From an uncultured Halieaceae bacterium (GTDB taxonomy: Bacteria; Pseudomonadota; Gammaproteobacteria; Pseudomonadales; Halieaceae): 22,983 bases of DNA. The translations under genes were made by a program, and so were the position numbers. Shown piece by piece: positions 1 through 8,005 of this stretch. Position 1 is the stretch's first letter, and every line of letters begins with the position of its first letter. Location: contig CALJFL010000089.1 in NCBI GenBank assembly GCA_938074135.1, positions 1 through 22,983 of the forward strand, given 5' to 3'. Under the pieces are notes generated by a model. The model had not been told where the DNA came from. It saw nothing but the letters and a program-made list of their open reading frames with translations, and ran no database searches.

Positions 1-1
1 C

Positions 2-880
2 CGCAATTTCGAGACCTTTACCTGGGCCGCTGGCCTGTCAGCGGCAACCGAGCGCATTTCCATCTTTGCCACCTTCCACGTGCCCACCGTACACCCGGTG
101 CGTGCTGCCAAAGAGGTAGCCACCATTGATCATATTTCCGGCGGCCGTTTTGGCCTGAATATTGTCGCCGGCTGGAATGAACGTGAAATTGCGATGTTCG
201 GTGTTGATCAACGCGAACACGACGTGCGTTATAGCGTGGCTGATGAGTGGATCAGCCTGTGTAAGGAGCTGTGGACCCGCGAGGGCGAGTTTGATTTTGA
301 TGGCGAATTCTTCAAGTCACCGGGGGTGTACTCAGAGCCCAAGCCGCTGCAATCCCCGCACCCGTTGCTGATGAGTGCCGGTAACAGTGAGGCGGGGCAG
401 CGCTTCGCTGCCAAGCATACCGATCTGAATTTTGTGGTTGCGCCCAATATCGAAACCGCCGGCGAAATTGCCAAAGGCGTTAAAGCCCTGGCCCGAAATG
501 AGTTTGGCCGCGATATCGGGGTTTTCGGCCAGGCCTATGTCGTGTGTAGGGAAACCGAGGCCGAGGCCAGGGAATTCGTTGATTACTATGTTCATCAAAA
601 AGGCGACCAGGTGGGGGTGCAGAACCTTCTCGACGTACTGATCCCCAACTCTAAAAGCGCGCTGGGCACTGGATGGCAGGCGATGGCGGAGAACATGATT
701 GCCGGCTATGGCGCAATTCCATTGGTGGGTACGCCAGAACAGGTGGTGGAAGGGATGCAGGCCTTCTCTGACGCTGGATTGGACGGTATCACGCTGTCCT
801 GGGTCAACTATATGGACGGATTGGGTCAATTTGAGTCAACCCTGCTGCCGTTGCTGCGCGAAGCAGGCTTGCGAGCGTAG
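2..880 (+). CDS. LLM-class flavin-dependent monooxygenase (5' partial)
   Basis: The reading frame is open from base 2, so the N-terminus lies outside the window; 292 residues are visible before the TAG stop. The visible start (NFETFTWAAGLSAATERI) continues into HISGGRFGLNIVAGWN, the phosphate/flavin-side signature of bacterial luciferase-like (SsuD/RutA-type) TIM-barrel enzymes. Later segments (LLMSAGNSEAGQRFAA, then GTPEQVVEGM and DGITLSW near the C-terminus) are also typical of this family. Members use reduced FMN supplied by a separate reductase and O2 to oxygenate or cleave small organic substrates in the cytoplasm. The GTG at 80 is an internal codon, because conserved sequence continues upstream of it. 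The gene is followed by a 131-bp gap and the TonB receptor. The family call is firm; the substrate cannot be read from the sequence. Confidence 0.9.
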   Translation, partial: RNFETFTWAAGLSAATERISIFATFHVPTVHPVRAAKEVATIDHISGGRFGLNIVAGWNEREIAMFGVDQREHDVRYSVADEWISLCKELWTREGEFDFDGEFFKSPGVYSEPKPLQSPHPLLMSAGNSEAGQRFAAKHTDLNFVVAPNIETAGEIAKGVKALARNEFGRDIGVFGQAYVVCRETEAEAREFVDYYVHQKGDQVGVQNLLDVLIPNSKSALGTGWQAMAENMIAGYGAIPLVGTPEQVVEGMQAFSDAGLDGITLSWVNYMDGLGQFESTLLPLLREAGLRA

Positions 881-957
881 TTTACCTGTATATACCGACA
901 TTCCTGAGTGTATCAGAGCGTGAATCTTGCCAAATTCTTTTTATTTACAAAATCATC

Positions 958-975
958 AAATCAAGTACCCTGTTT
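958..975 (+). promoter_or_regulatory. Putative TetR-family operator, site D, upstream of the TonB receptor
   Basis: The sequence AAATCAAGTACCCTGTTT lies 37 bp upstream of the receptor start codon. It aligns without gaps to three other 18-bp sites in this window (6086-6103, 12737-12754, 14935-14952), sharing the right half C(T/G)GTTT and an AAA-like left end. It is the most degenerate of the four. The surrounding 881-1011 gap is AT-rich, and I see no confident -35/-10 pair in it. Confidence 0.4.
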
Positions 976-1011
976 TGAATAAAATTAAATAACAGCAAAG
1001 GTACCCCCCTT

Positions 1012-3447
1012 ATGTCTAAGTTCAACCGTGGAATGTTCACCGTGTTACCTCTTGTTCTTGGCGTTGCAGTGGCGTCAGACGCCCTCGCCCAGCGCCAGAT
1101 CAGTGGCCAGTTGGAAGAGGTGATCGTTACTGCCGAAAAGAGGGAGCAGAATCTTCAGGATGTGGCCCTCTCGGTCAGTGCTCTTGATGAGGCTGGGCTG
1201 GAAAAGATCTTCGCCCGTGATATCTCTGACCTGGCAGGTATGGCACCCAATATGGTTATTGACCCTATTTTGGGTAACGGCACCGCGTCTATATCCATTC
1301 GGGGTATGCAGCTCAACGATGTCGAGAAGAGCTTTGACCCGGCGGTTGCGGTTTATCAGGACGGCATCTATCTGGCGACCACCACGGGTGCGCTGCTCAA
1401 TACCTGGGATGCGACACGCATTGAGGTCTTGCGTGGCCCTCAAGGCACATTGTTCGGGCGCAACACGATTGGTGGCCTGATTCACGTAATCCGTAATAAG
1501 CCCACGGGTGAGTGGGGTGGTAAAGTCTCAGCCACCTTTGCCGAAGATGATCAGCAGGATTACAAGGGCACCATAGACTTTCCGATGTTCGCCAATATTT
1601 CTACCAAGTTGACTGCTATGGATTCCAGCGGCGGCGACTACTTTGATAATAAGACCCGCAACAAGGACGAAGGTGGTTCAGATCTGACGATGTGGAGCTT
1701 TGCGGCTTTATGGGAGCCGACCGACGCGATATCCGTTCATTTCATCTATGACGATATCGATGACGATACACCGGTGCGCCCTGTTACCTGTTTAACTGAG
1801 GGTAATGAGTTGTTTTCCTCAGGAACCTTGCTGGGTTTGCCCACGGATGATTTTTTTACCGCTGGCCAGTGCGCCAACAAAAAGGATGAGGATTTCCATC
1901 GCGACACTTATACATCGACCAAGCAGGATGCCAGCGTAGAAGTCGAGTCGTATACCGTCAACGCCAGCTGGGAAATGACTGATGCCCACAAGCTGGTTTT
2001 TATTTATGGCAACCGTGAAATGGAAGAAACGTCCAAGCAGGAGTTTGACGGCTTCTCCTTTGATGCTTTCCGGGTGTCACGACCACAGTTCGAAGAACAG
2101 GAATCTTTCGAGTTGCGGCTGGAGTCTGACTTCTCCTGGGGCCGTACGACGTTTGGTGGCTTTTACTGGGAGAGTGAATACGACGCCTGGCAGAACACAT
2201 TTTTCTTCCCCGGTTTCGATCCCACGAATGGTACGAACCCCTTGGCGGGCTTCAGTGATTCACCGCGCAGCAAACAGGAAACTGAAAACTATGCAATTTT
2301 CGGTCAGGTTGACTGGAATATTACCGACCGCATCACGCTTACACTGGGTGGCCGTTACACTGACGAAGAGAAGACTTTTTGCCAGTACTTTACCGTTCCG
2401 AACACCGACGGCAATCCACAGCTCATAGACTTTGACGGTTACGCCAAGGACCTTGCGCCCGATCGGGCGTGGGGTGACTGTCCCGGGTTCGTCGATCCGT
2501 TCCTTAACAATGATTATATAGACCTGGAAACCGGCCAGGCTACAACCTTCACTGGCAAGGAAGATTGGAGCGAGTTTTCTCCTAAAGCGGGGATAACCTA
2601 TGATATCGAGCAGGGCCTGATATACCTGTCTTACACTGAGGGCTTCCGTTCAGGCGGATTCAATGGCAGGGCGACTGACCGCAGTAATGCTGGCCCTTAT
2701 GATCCTGAAACGGTCGAGAGCTGGGAGTTTGGTTTCAAGACCACCTGGTTGGATAACACCTTGCAGTTTAATGGCGCAATTTTCACCACCGACTATGAAG
2801 ACAAGCAGGAGGATGTGGTGCTGCCAGGAACTGAGGGTACGGTGACGTTAACCGTGGTTCAGAATGCGGCTGGAGCGACAATGGACGGCGTCGAATTCGA
2901 GATGATCTGGATACCTGTTGAGGGTTTAACCCTGAATGCCAATCTTGGTTATCTCGATGCTGAATACGATGACTATACCGTAAGCGGTCCTGCGGGCTTT
3001 CCGGTTGACAAGTCGAATTTTGATCTTCGTAAGTCTCCCGAGCTTAACTATGCCATCGGCGCTTTGTACGAGTTTGCGCTGTCAAATGGGCACTTTGTCA
3101 TAGGCTCCTTGAACTACCGCTGGAAGGATGATTCATGGAATTGCGGTAACTCAGGTGGCCCCAAGCATTACTCATCTGATCCGTGTCTGGTCGACTCATA
3201 TGGCATTCTTGATGGCTCCATTAACTACGAGACCGACAACTGGCGTATTTCGATCTTCGGTAAGAACCTTACTGATGAGTCATACCTGATGCATACCCTT
3301 GATGTGGGTGGTGGTTATACCTCGACGGCTAGCAGCACCAGGCCGATATACACCACCAGTATCGCCCCTGGCGCAGGTGGTATCTGGACTTTCGGTACTA
3401 TGAACCGTCCTCGCTACTTTGGTGCAGAGGTGCAGTACAAGTTCTAG
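1012..3447 (+). CDS. TonB-dependent outer-membrane receptor
   Basis: This 811-residue protein is a normal length for the family. Residues 1-26 form a Sec signal peptide with likely cleavage after ALA (before Q27). A TonB-box-like stretch (EEVIVTAEKREQNLQDV) lies at about residues 35-51. The plug domain includes VLRGPQGTLFGRNTIGG at about residues 138-155. The rest is a 22-strand-type beta barrel with many alternating aromatic/polar strands, ending in QYKF with the terminal Phe needed for outer-membrane assembly. Such receptors take up scarce or bulky ligands using TonB/ExbBD energy. The plug and barrel style resembles the large receptor families of hydrocarbon-, terpenoid- and steroid-using marine bacteria rather than a clear siderophore receptor. 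An AAAGG precedes the ATG by about 10 bases. A putative TetR site at 958-975 and the neighbouring catabolic genes suggest import of the pathway substrate; this is inference. Confidence 0.95.
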   Translation: MSKFNRGMFTVLPLVLGVAVASDALAQRQISGQLEEVIVTAEKREQNLQDVALSVSALDEAGLEKIFARDISDLAGMAPNMVIDPILGNGTASISIRGMQLNDVEKSFDPAVAVYQDGIYLATTTGALLNTWDATRIEVLRGPQGTLFGRNTIGGLIHVIRNKPTGEWGGKVSATFAEDDQQDYKGTIDFPMFANISTKLTAMDSSGGDYFDNKTRNKDEGGSDLTMWSFAALWEPTDAISVHFIYDDIDDDTPVRPVTCLTEGNELFSSGTLLGLPTDDFFTAGQCANKKDEDFHRDTYTSTKQDASVEVESYTVNASWEMTDAHKLVFIYGNREMEETSKQEFDGFSFDAFRVSRPQFEEQESFELRLESDFSWGRTTFGGFYWESEYDAWQNTFFFPGFDPTNGTNPLAGFSDSPRSKQETENYAIFGQVDWNITDRITLTLGGRYTDEEKTFCQYFTVPNTDGNPQLIDFDGYAKDLAPDRAWGDCPGFVDPFLNNDYIDLETGQATTFTGKEDWSEFSPKAGITYDIEQGLIYLSYTEGFRSGGFNGRATDRSNAGPYDPETVESWEFGFKTTWLDNTLQFNGAIFTTDYEDKQEDVVLPGTEGTVTLTVVQNAAGATMDGVEFEMIWIPVEGLTLNANLGYLDAEYDDYTVSGPAGFPVDKSNFDLRKSPELNYAIGALYEFALSNGHFVIGSLNYRWKDDSWNCGNSGGPKHYSSDPCLVDSYGILDGSINYETDNWRISIFGKNLTDESYLMHTLDVGGGYTSTASSTRPIYTTSIAPGAGGIWTFGTMNRPRYFGAEVQYKF

Positions 3448-3464
3448 CAGCAGATGTAGAATGG

Positions 3465-3491
3465 AAAAGGCGCCTTGCGGCGCCTTTTTTT
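3465..3491. terminator. Intrinsic terminator, probably bidirectional
   Basis: A perfect 10-bp stem (AAAAGGCGCC / GGCGCCTTTT) encloses a TTGC loop and is followed by a T tract at 3485-3491. It starts 17 bp after the receptor stop codon. The A run on the left side gives a T tract on the other strand, so it can also end the leftward operon whose last gene stops at 3511. Confidence 0.9.
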
Positions 3492-3510
3492 ATGACTTCA
3501 CAATGCGCCT

Positions 3511-3963
3511 TTAAAAGCGGAAGCTTTGCTGGGGCGGTGTTTCCGGCTTGGTCAGCGGATTATTGAAAAGCGCGCGCTCTGCCAGCGCTGAATCAAAAAA
3601 TTCAAACACCTCAGCGATCTTGCCATCCCTGAACCCGAAGATGTGGCAGTAGCGCTGGTTATAGCGCTCGCCATTGATTGCCTCACCATCGGCCTCCATA
3701 AAAGCGACGACCCGGTCTTCATCGGCACACATAACTTTCCACTTGGTGGCAAATCGAAATGTTTCGAGATTCAGATTGCCAAACACCTGAGGTGCCACCA
3801 CATTTTCCAGAAAATCCTTGCCGGTAAAGTGGCCGGATACCGGTGTGCTGCCATGCACGTTGTACTCGACATCGTCCTGCTGGATGGACAGGAATGCCTC
3901 TACGTCCATGGCGGCCAGTGCAGCATAGAACTTGGCTACCAGCTTTTTGCCTTCTTCATTCAT
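3511..3963 (-). CDS. NTF2-like / SnoaL-family protein (a)
   Basis: This 150-residue protein begins EEGKKLVAKFYAALAAMDVEAF, the helical opening of the cone-shaped NTF2/SnoaL fold. It continues with the typical beta-sheet pattern: VEYNVHG, VVAFMEADGEAING and YNQRYCHIFGFRDGKIAEVFEFFDS. The fold is used by ketosteroid isomerases, polyketide cyclases, dehydratases and limonene epoxide hydrolase, so an isomerase, dehydratase or hydrolase role is possible, but no catalytic set can be assigned with confidence. It is the last gene of a four-gene leftward operon, 14 bp after the second NTF2-like gene and 20 bp from the shared terminator. The start has only a weak purine-rich site (CAGGGTAAG). It is not closely similar to its neighbour, which argues against a recent duplication. 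Confidence 0.8.
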   Translation of the reverse strand: MNEEGKKLVAKFYAALAAMDVEAFLSIQQDDVEYNVHGSTPVSGHFTGKDFLENVVAPQVFGNLNLETFRFATKWKVMCADEDRVVAFMEADGEAINGERYNQRYCHIFGFRDGKIAEVFEFFDSALAERALFNNPLTKPETPPQQSFRF

Positions 3964-3977
3964 AGCGCTTACCCTGG

Positions 3978-4424
3978 TTACCCGGCGCTCGGGTAGCCCA
4001 TCCAGCCGTCCATAACCAGTGCGCCCGGCCCCTGGTAGAGGATGCCAAAACGTCGACTGGCATAGCGCCAGCCCTGCGGTGTGCGTAGCAATTCGTCGTT
4101 ATAGACGCCGATAAAGCGCAACGCCTGCTGGTCTGCGGTAACGAGCTCTTCGTTAACGTATACCCGCTGCGTAGCCGTGTCGCCGGATACGTCGATTTGC
4201 TCATTGGTTACCTGGTGGAATACCACCGGGAACCCTTCCATCGTGGCCAACCATTGCGCTACAAGGTTATCGCGCCCCCGTGTTGGCTCATCGGTTAAAA
4301 ACCACTGGCCGTCGTCAGCCCAGGTGGCTCCCCAGGCGTCGGGATCCCTCCGCATAACGGCGTCGCAGTAATTGGCGTTCAAGCGCCGGATAGCCAGTTC
4401 GTCTGCGCTTGTATTATCGCTCAT
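3978..4424 (-). CDS. NTF2-like / SnoaL_4-type protein (b)
   Basis: This 148-residue single-domain protein opens with ELAIRRLNANYCDAVMRRDPDAW, the signature of the SnoaL_4-like branch that includes scytalone-dehydratase-like and bile-acid-dehydratase-like proteins. Y19, the D27/D29 region and H70 (in VVFHQVTN) fall where this fold often places active-site residues. The Tyr-to-Asp spacing does not match bile-acid 7-alpha-dehydratase exactly, so that function is not claimed. A strong AAAGGAGAG lies 9 bases before the ATG. It sits 14 bp downstream of an SDR gene and 14 bp upstream of the other NTF2-like gene, clearly in one transcript. A dehydratase or isomerase paired with the SDRs is the most economical guess. 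It is too short, and lacks the N-terminal pattern, to be a ring-hydroxylating dioxygenase beta subunit. Confidence 0.8.
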   Translation of the reverse strand: MSDNTSADELAIRRLNANYCDAVMRRDPDAWGATWADDGQWFLTDEPTRGRDNLVAQWLATMEGFPVVFHQVTNEQIDVSGDTATQRVYVNEELVTADQQALRFIGVYNDELLRTPQGWRYASRRFGILYQGPGALVMDGWMGYPSAG

Positions 4425-4438
4425 CGTGACTCTCTCCT

Positions 4439-5236
4439 TTACTCAGCAGTGCCGGCCATGGCGGCCGCGACGTAGGATTCCAGCTCGGCAGGCGTGGGGT
4501 TGCGCCTCAGCGTCAAACCACCGTTAACCTGCAGGTTTTGCCCAGTCATAAAGCATTCATCGCTGGCCAGAAAAACCGCCGCTGCTGCGATGTCTTCTGA
4601 GGTATTGAGTCGACCCAGAGGGTATTCTTTTTCGAAGGCTTCACGCATGCCGGGTACGGCCAGGTGACCCTCTGTCATGGGCGACTCGGTGAGTCCAGGC
4701 GACACGGAGTTTACCCGAATACCTTTGGCACCGTATTCGTCGGCCACTCCCCGCACCACGTGATCGATACCCGCCTTGGTGCCTATGTAGGCATGGTGGT
4801 TGCCCACCAGAATGGTTGCCGTAGCAGAGGATACCTGAATAATGGAGGCCGGGGCGGTCATCTTGCCCACCAACACCTGCATGAACTGGTAGGGGCCTTT
4901 GAACTGCAAGTCCATCATGGCCTTGAGATCTTCTTCCGAGGTCTCCTCGAAGGCACTCAGTAAACCCCAGCCGGTGCAGTTAATGGCAATGTCGAGCTTG
5001 CCGAAGTTCTCTATAATCGTATCAACCGAGCTGCGGATGTCATCCATGCTGGTGATGTCGCATTTGACGGCGATGCCGCCGATGTCGTCCGCCAGCGATT
5101 GCAGCTCGTCCATGTGTCGGCCACCGACCGCGACTTTCGCGCCCTCGGCGGCAAAGCGCCGGGCGATAACCTGGCCCATGTTGTCCTTGCCCGCGGCTCC
5201 TAATACATACGCGCATTTACCTTCCAATCTACCCAT
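4439..5236 (-). CDS. SDR-family oxidoreductase (1)
   Basis: This 265-residue classical-length short-chain dehydrogenase/reductase has a cofactor loop at residues 12-21 (LGAAGKDNMG), a variant of TGxxxGIG. R40 after the second strand (GGR) favours NADP(H). The usual NNAG is NCTG at 86-89. The catalytic residues are S137, Y150 and K154 (AYIGTK), and the C-terminal NGGLT strand is present. It should interconvert a secondary alcohol and a ketone, or reduce a double bond, in the cytoplasm. The start has AGGAG 8 bases upstream. It is the second gene of the leftward operon, 31 bp after SDR(2). The altered glycine loop and NCTG set it apart from the other four SDRs here, so it may be a more specialised enzyme. 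The substrate is unknown. Confidence 0.9.
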   Translation of the reverse strand: MGRLEGKCAYVLGAAGKDNMGQVIARRFAAEGAKVAVGGRHMDELQSLADDIGGIAVKCDITSMDDIRSSVDTIIENFGKLDIAINCTGWGLLSAFEETSEEDLKAMMDLQFKGPYQFMQVLVGKMTAPASIIQVSSATATILVGNHHAYIGTKAGIDHVVRGVADEYGAKGIRVNSVSPGLTESPMTEGHLAVPGMREAFEKEYPLGRLNTSEDIAAAAVFLASDECFMTGQNLQVNGGLTLRRNPTPAELESYVAAAMAGTAE

Positions 5237-5267
5237 GATAATGACTCCTGTTGTTATCAGATTATGT

Positions 5268-6026
5268 CTATAGCGTCATACCGCCGTCTACCGGCAATGC
5301 GATGCCGGTGATGAACGAAGCGGCCTCGCTCGCCAGGTAAAAGGCGGCGTCGGCCACCTCTTCGATCCTGCCAATGCGACCGACCGGGTGAAGCCCGGTA
5401 AAATAGTCCTGCATTCCCTTCGGGTCTTCGTTGGCGGCGATCGATTCCAGCAGCAATGGCGTCTCGATGAAACCCGGGAGTATCGCATTGCAACGAATCC
5501 GATAGCCCTGTTCAGCGCAGTGCAACGCGGTACTCTCGGTGAGGCTGATCACTGCCGCCTTGGTAGCACTATAGGCGCATGTGCCCGAAAGCGCCTTTTT
5601 ACCCAGGGCAGAGGCGATATTGATGATACTACTGTCGCGTTCACGGTTCATATACTCAATGGCTTTGCGGCAGCCCAGGTAGACCCCCGTGCTGTTCACC
5701 GCAAAGATCGACTGCCACATGGCCAGATCCGTCTCCTCGATCGATGCCATGGCGCCAATGCCGGCATTATTGACCACCAGCTCCAGTGACTGCTCGCGGG
5801 CAATCCCGGACAACACTGCATCCCATTGCGCCTCGTCGGTGACATCAAGGTGGTGGTAGCTGGCCCGCTCGCCCAGTTGGGTGGCCAGAGATTCACCGGC
5901 CTCGTCCTGTATATCGGCCAGCACCACGGCGTAGCCGCCGGCGTGCAGTCTCTCGGCGATGCCTTTGCCTATGCCGCTTGCGGCACCGGTCACCAGTGCT
6001 GTTTTGATGCCCTTGTTATTTGCCAT
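5268..6026 (-). CDS. SDR-family oxidoreductase (2)
   Basis: This SDR has 252 residues from the ATG at 6026. It carries TGAASGIG at 13-20, D38 at the end of the second strand (favouring NAD(H)), NNAG at 86-89, N111, and the catalytic S139, Y152 and K156 (YSATK). It ends with the PVDGGMTL strand. The frame stays open to a TTG at 6080, but the extra 18 residues do not fit the family N-terminus, so the ATG at 6026 is preferred even though its ribosome site is weak (AGGAG about 17 bases upstream). It is the first gene of the leftward operon (SDR, SDR, NTF2-like, NTF2-like) and shares a divergent promoter with the MDR gene. A role as an NAD-dependent hydroxy-group dehydrogenase in the same pathway is inferred from context. 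Confidence 0.9.
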   Translation of the reverse strand: MANNKGIKTALVTGAASGIGKGIAERLHAGGYAVVLADIQDEAGESLATQLGERASYHHLDVTDEAQWDAVLSGIAREQSLELVVNNAGIGAMASIEETDLAMWQSIFAVNSTGVYLGCRKAIEYMNRERDSSIINIASALGKKALSGTCAYSATKAAVISLTESTALHCAEQGYRIRCNAILPGFIETPLLLESIAANEDPKGMQDYFTGLHPVGRIGRIEEVADAAFYLASEAASFITGIALPVDGGMTL

Positions 6027-6085
6027 ATCGACGTCGAAAACCGCTCCTGAATGAGCGAGAGACACTAGCATCAATTTCAATGAAA

Positions 6086-6103
6086 AAACAGGTCGAACGG
6101 TTT
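6086..6103 (-). promoter_or_regulatory. Putative TetR-family operator, site A, in the SDR/MDR divergent promoter
   Basis: Read on the minus strand the site is AAACCGTTCGACCTGTTT, an imperfect palindrome with arms AAAC and GTTT separated by 10 bases. It lies in the 138-bp gap between the divergent genes at 6026 and 6165. On the plus strand it shares the 13-mer AAAAAACAGGTCG with the site upstream of tetR (14932-14944). It could control both operons at once. Confidence 0.55.
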
Positions 6104-6167
6104 CTTATTGGTGATATGGACGCCATGCGGGTACACTACGGGCCGGCAAAATAAACGGACAGGAATG

Positions 6168-7211
6168 ATGGCAGCGACACTGAACAGACAGATACGCCTG
6201 GTAGCCAGGCCACACGGGCCGGTGAAGGACGAGGACTTCCAGTTTACCGAGGAGCCCGTGCCGGAGCTGGGCGAAAATCAGGTGTTGTTGCAGAACCTCT
6301 ACTTTGCCCTGGACCCGGCCCTGCGTGGCTGGATGGACGACTTTAACGAAAGCTATATTCCGCCGGTGGAGTTGGGGGCCGTGATGTCGGCCAGCTGTAT
6401 CTCCCGGGTGATCGAGAGCAATAACGCCGACTTCCCGGTCGGTACCATTGTTCGGGGCCTGGGCGGTTGGGAGCTGTACAGCGTGGTCGGCTCCAGTGGT
6501 TCACGGCAAGTTCCGGGTCTGGAAGTCATTACCCCGCAGGAGGGCATCGCCCTGTCCAACTACCTGAGTATTTGCGGTACCACGGGCTTGACCTCCTATT
6601 TCGGCGTCAAGCGGGTTATGCAGCCGGCGGCGGGCGAGACTATTTTAGTTAGTGGTGCGGCGGGAGCCGTGGGTTCCGTTGTTGGGCAACTGGCCAAGCG
6701 GGCCTGCGACTGTACTGTTGTTGGTCTGGCGGGCACCGAGGCAAAGTGTCGCTGGCTGGTCGATGAGCTGGGTTTCGATGCAGCGATCAATTATCGGGAG
6801 GTCACCGATATGACCGCCAAGCTGAAAGAGGTTTGTCCTGGCGGTATCGATGCCTTTTTTGACAATGTAGGCGGCGAGATCCTGGATGCGGCACTGCTCA
6901 ACCTCAATATGCGGGCCCGAGTAATCATGTGCGGCACCATATCGAATTACAACAACGAAGTGGACGACCGAGCCGGCCCGGCCAATATGTGGCAATTGCT
7001 GGTCAAGAATGCCCGCATCGAGGGCTTCACCGTGGCCTACTATGGCGCCGAGTGGGGTGAGGGCACCGTTGTACTGGCTGATATGGTCAGCCGCGGGGAG
7101 CTGAAGTTCAAGGAACAGATCGTCGAAGGTCTGGACCAGACCCTGCCGACATTCCGTTCACTGTTTACCGGCGGCAACGATGGCCGGTTGATGATCAAGC
7201 TGGCCGATTGA
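6168..7211 (+). CDS. NADP-dependent MDR-family oxidoreductase (alkenal/enone double-bond reductase type)
   Basis: This 347-residue, zinc-free medium-chain reductase belongs to the leukotriene B4 dehydrogenase / CurA / YncB group. The N-terminal part contains FALDPALRGWMDD (about 46-58). The family segment CGTTGLTSYFGV is at 136-147 and the nucleotide loop GAAGAVG at 163-169. FDNVGGEILD and the late RARVIMCGTIS are also typical. Members reduce carbon-carbon double bonds conjugated to a carbonyl with NADPH. The ATG codons at 6165 and 6168 are adjacent; ACAGG just upstream fits the second slightly better. An in-frame ATG at 6108 would overlap the promoter region and adds residues unlike the family. 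It heads the rightward six-gene operon. A role in saturating an enone formed by the SDRs is inferred. Confidence 0.9.
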   Translation: MAATLNRQIRLVARPHGPVKDEDFQFTEEPVPELGENQVLLQNLYFALDPALRGWMDDFNESYIPPVELGAVMSASCISRVIESNNADFPVGTIVRGLGGWELYSVVGSSGSRQVPGLEVITPQEGIALSNYLSICGTTGLTSYFGVKRVMQPAAGETILVSGAAGAVGSVVGQLAKRACDCTVVGLAGTEAKCRWLVDELGFDAAINYREVTDMTAKLKEVCPGGIDAFFDNVGGEILDAALLNLNMRARVIMCGTISNYNNEVDDRAGPANMWQLLVKNARIEGFTVAYYGAEWGEGTVVLADMVSRGELKFKEQIVEGLDQTLPTFRSLFTGGNDGRLMIKLAD

Positions 7212-7222
7212 CTGGAGCCCTC

Positions 7223-8005
7223 ATGATGGAAGCTACAGATCATGCTGGCAGACATTTTATTATTACCGGAGCAGCCGGTGGTATTGGCTCGGCGCTGGCC
7301 AGAGAGCTGGCGGGCGCTGGTGCCCGTCTTTCCCTGGTGGACCTGCAAGCAGGTCCGCTGGAGTTGCTGGTAGCCGAGCTGGAACAATTACCGGGCTATG
7401 ATTCGGCGATTGCTGTGCCCGCCGATGTCAGCAAGGCGGCTGATGTGGAGGCTTATGTCAGTCGAGCCATCGGGAAACATGGCTCCGTCGATGGCTTTTT
7501 CAATAATGCGGCGATAGAAGGGCCGTGTTACAGCATTGTTGACTATCCGGTAGAGGATTTCGAGCGCGTTTTGGACGTTAACGTCAAGGGCGTCTGGCTG
7601 GGAATGAAGTATGTTATCCCGGCAATGAATGAACGCGGTGGCAGCATCATTATTACGTCCTCTTTCGCCGGTGTCAGAGGTAGCCCAAACCTGTCGGGTT
7701 ACATCACCAGCAAACATGCGGTGGTAGGTATCATGCGTACCGCTTGCCTCGAACTGGCCTCCAGTAACATACGGGTGAATACATTGCATCCTGGCATGGT
7801 GGATACTGAGATGGCCCAGCGCATTGCCCAGAACTCCGGCTTAGGAGAGGAAGGTTTTGCCGAAGCCGTCAGCGGGTCCGTGCCTTTGGGGCGTTATGCG
7901 CAACCGCAAGACGTGGTAGCGATGGTCTGTTTCCTGTTTTCAGACGCAGCCAGCTACTGCAATGGTTCAGAGTATTTTGTCGATGGAGGTATTCGTGCAG
8001 GCTGA
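7223..8005 (+). CDS. SDR-family oxidoreductase (3)
   Basis: This SDR has 260 residues from the ATG at 7223 (a second ATG follows at 7226). GGAG lies 5 to 8 bases upstream, while the TTG at 7208 overlaps the previous stop codon and is a poorer start. It has TGAAGGIG at 15-22, D40 (NAD(H) preference), NNAA at 94-97 in place of NNAG, N120, and the catalytic S147, Y160 and K164 (YITSK). It ends FVDGGIRAG. It begins 11 bp after the MDR stop, and its end overlaps the start of the next SDR, so translation of the two is probably coupled. It is probably an NAD-dependent alcohol dehydrogenase of the cyclic-alcohol/hydroxysteroid type; the substrate is not determined. Confidence 0.9.
   Translation: MMEATDHAGRHFIITGAAGGIGSALARELAGAGARLSLVDLQAGPLELLVAELEQLPGYDSAIAVPADVSKAADVEAYVSRAIGKHGSVDGFFNNAAIEGPCYSIVDYPVEDFERVLDVNVKGVWLGMKYVIPAMNERGGSIIITSSFAGVRGSPNLSGYITSKHAVVGIMRTACLELASSNIRVNTLHPGMVDTEMAQRIAQNSGLGEEGFAEAVSGSVPLGRYAQPQDVVAMVCFLFSDAASYCNGSEYFVDGGIRAG

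Noticed and set aside
332..829. 165-residue minus-strand frame
   Set aside because: It lies fully antisense to the LLM monooxygenase, whose family motifs are clear.
3978..4424. Beta subunit of the Rieske oxygenase
   Set aside because: Ring-hydroxylating beta subunits share the NTF2 fold, but this protein is shorter, lacks their N-terminal pattern and is 8 kb from the alpha subunit in a different operon.
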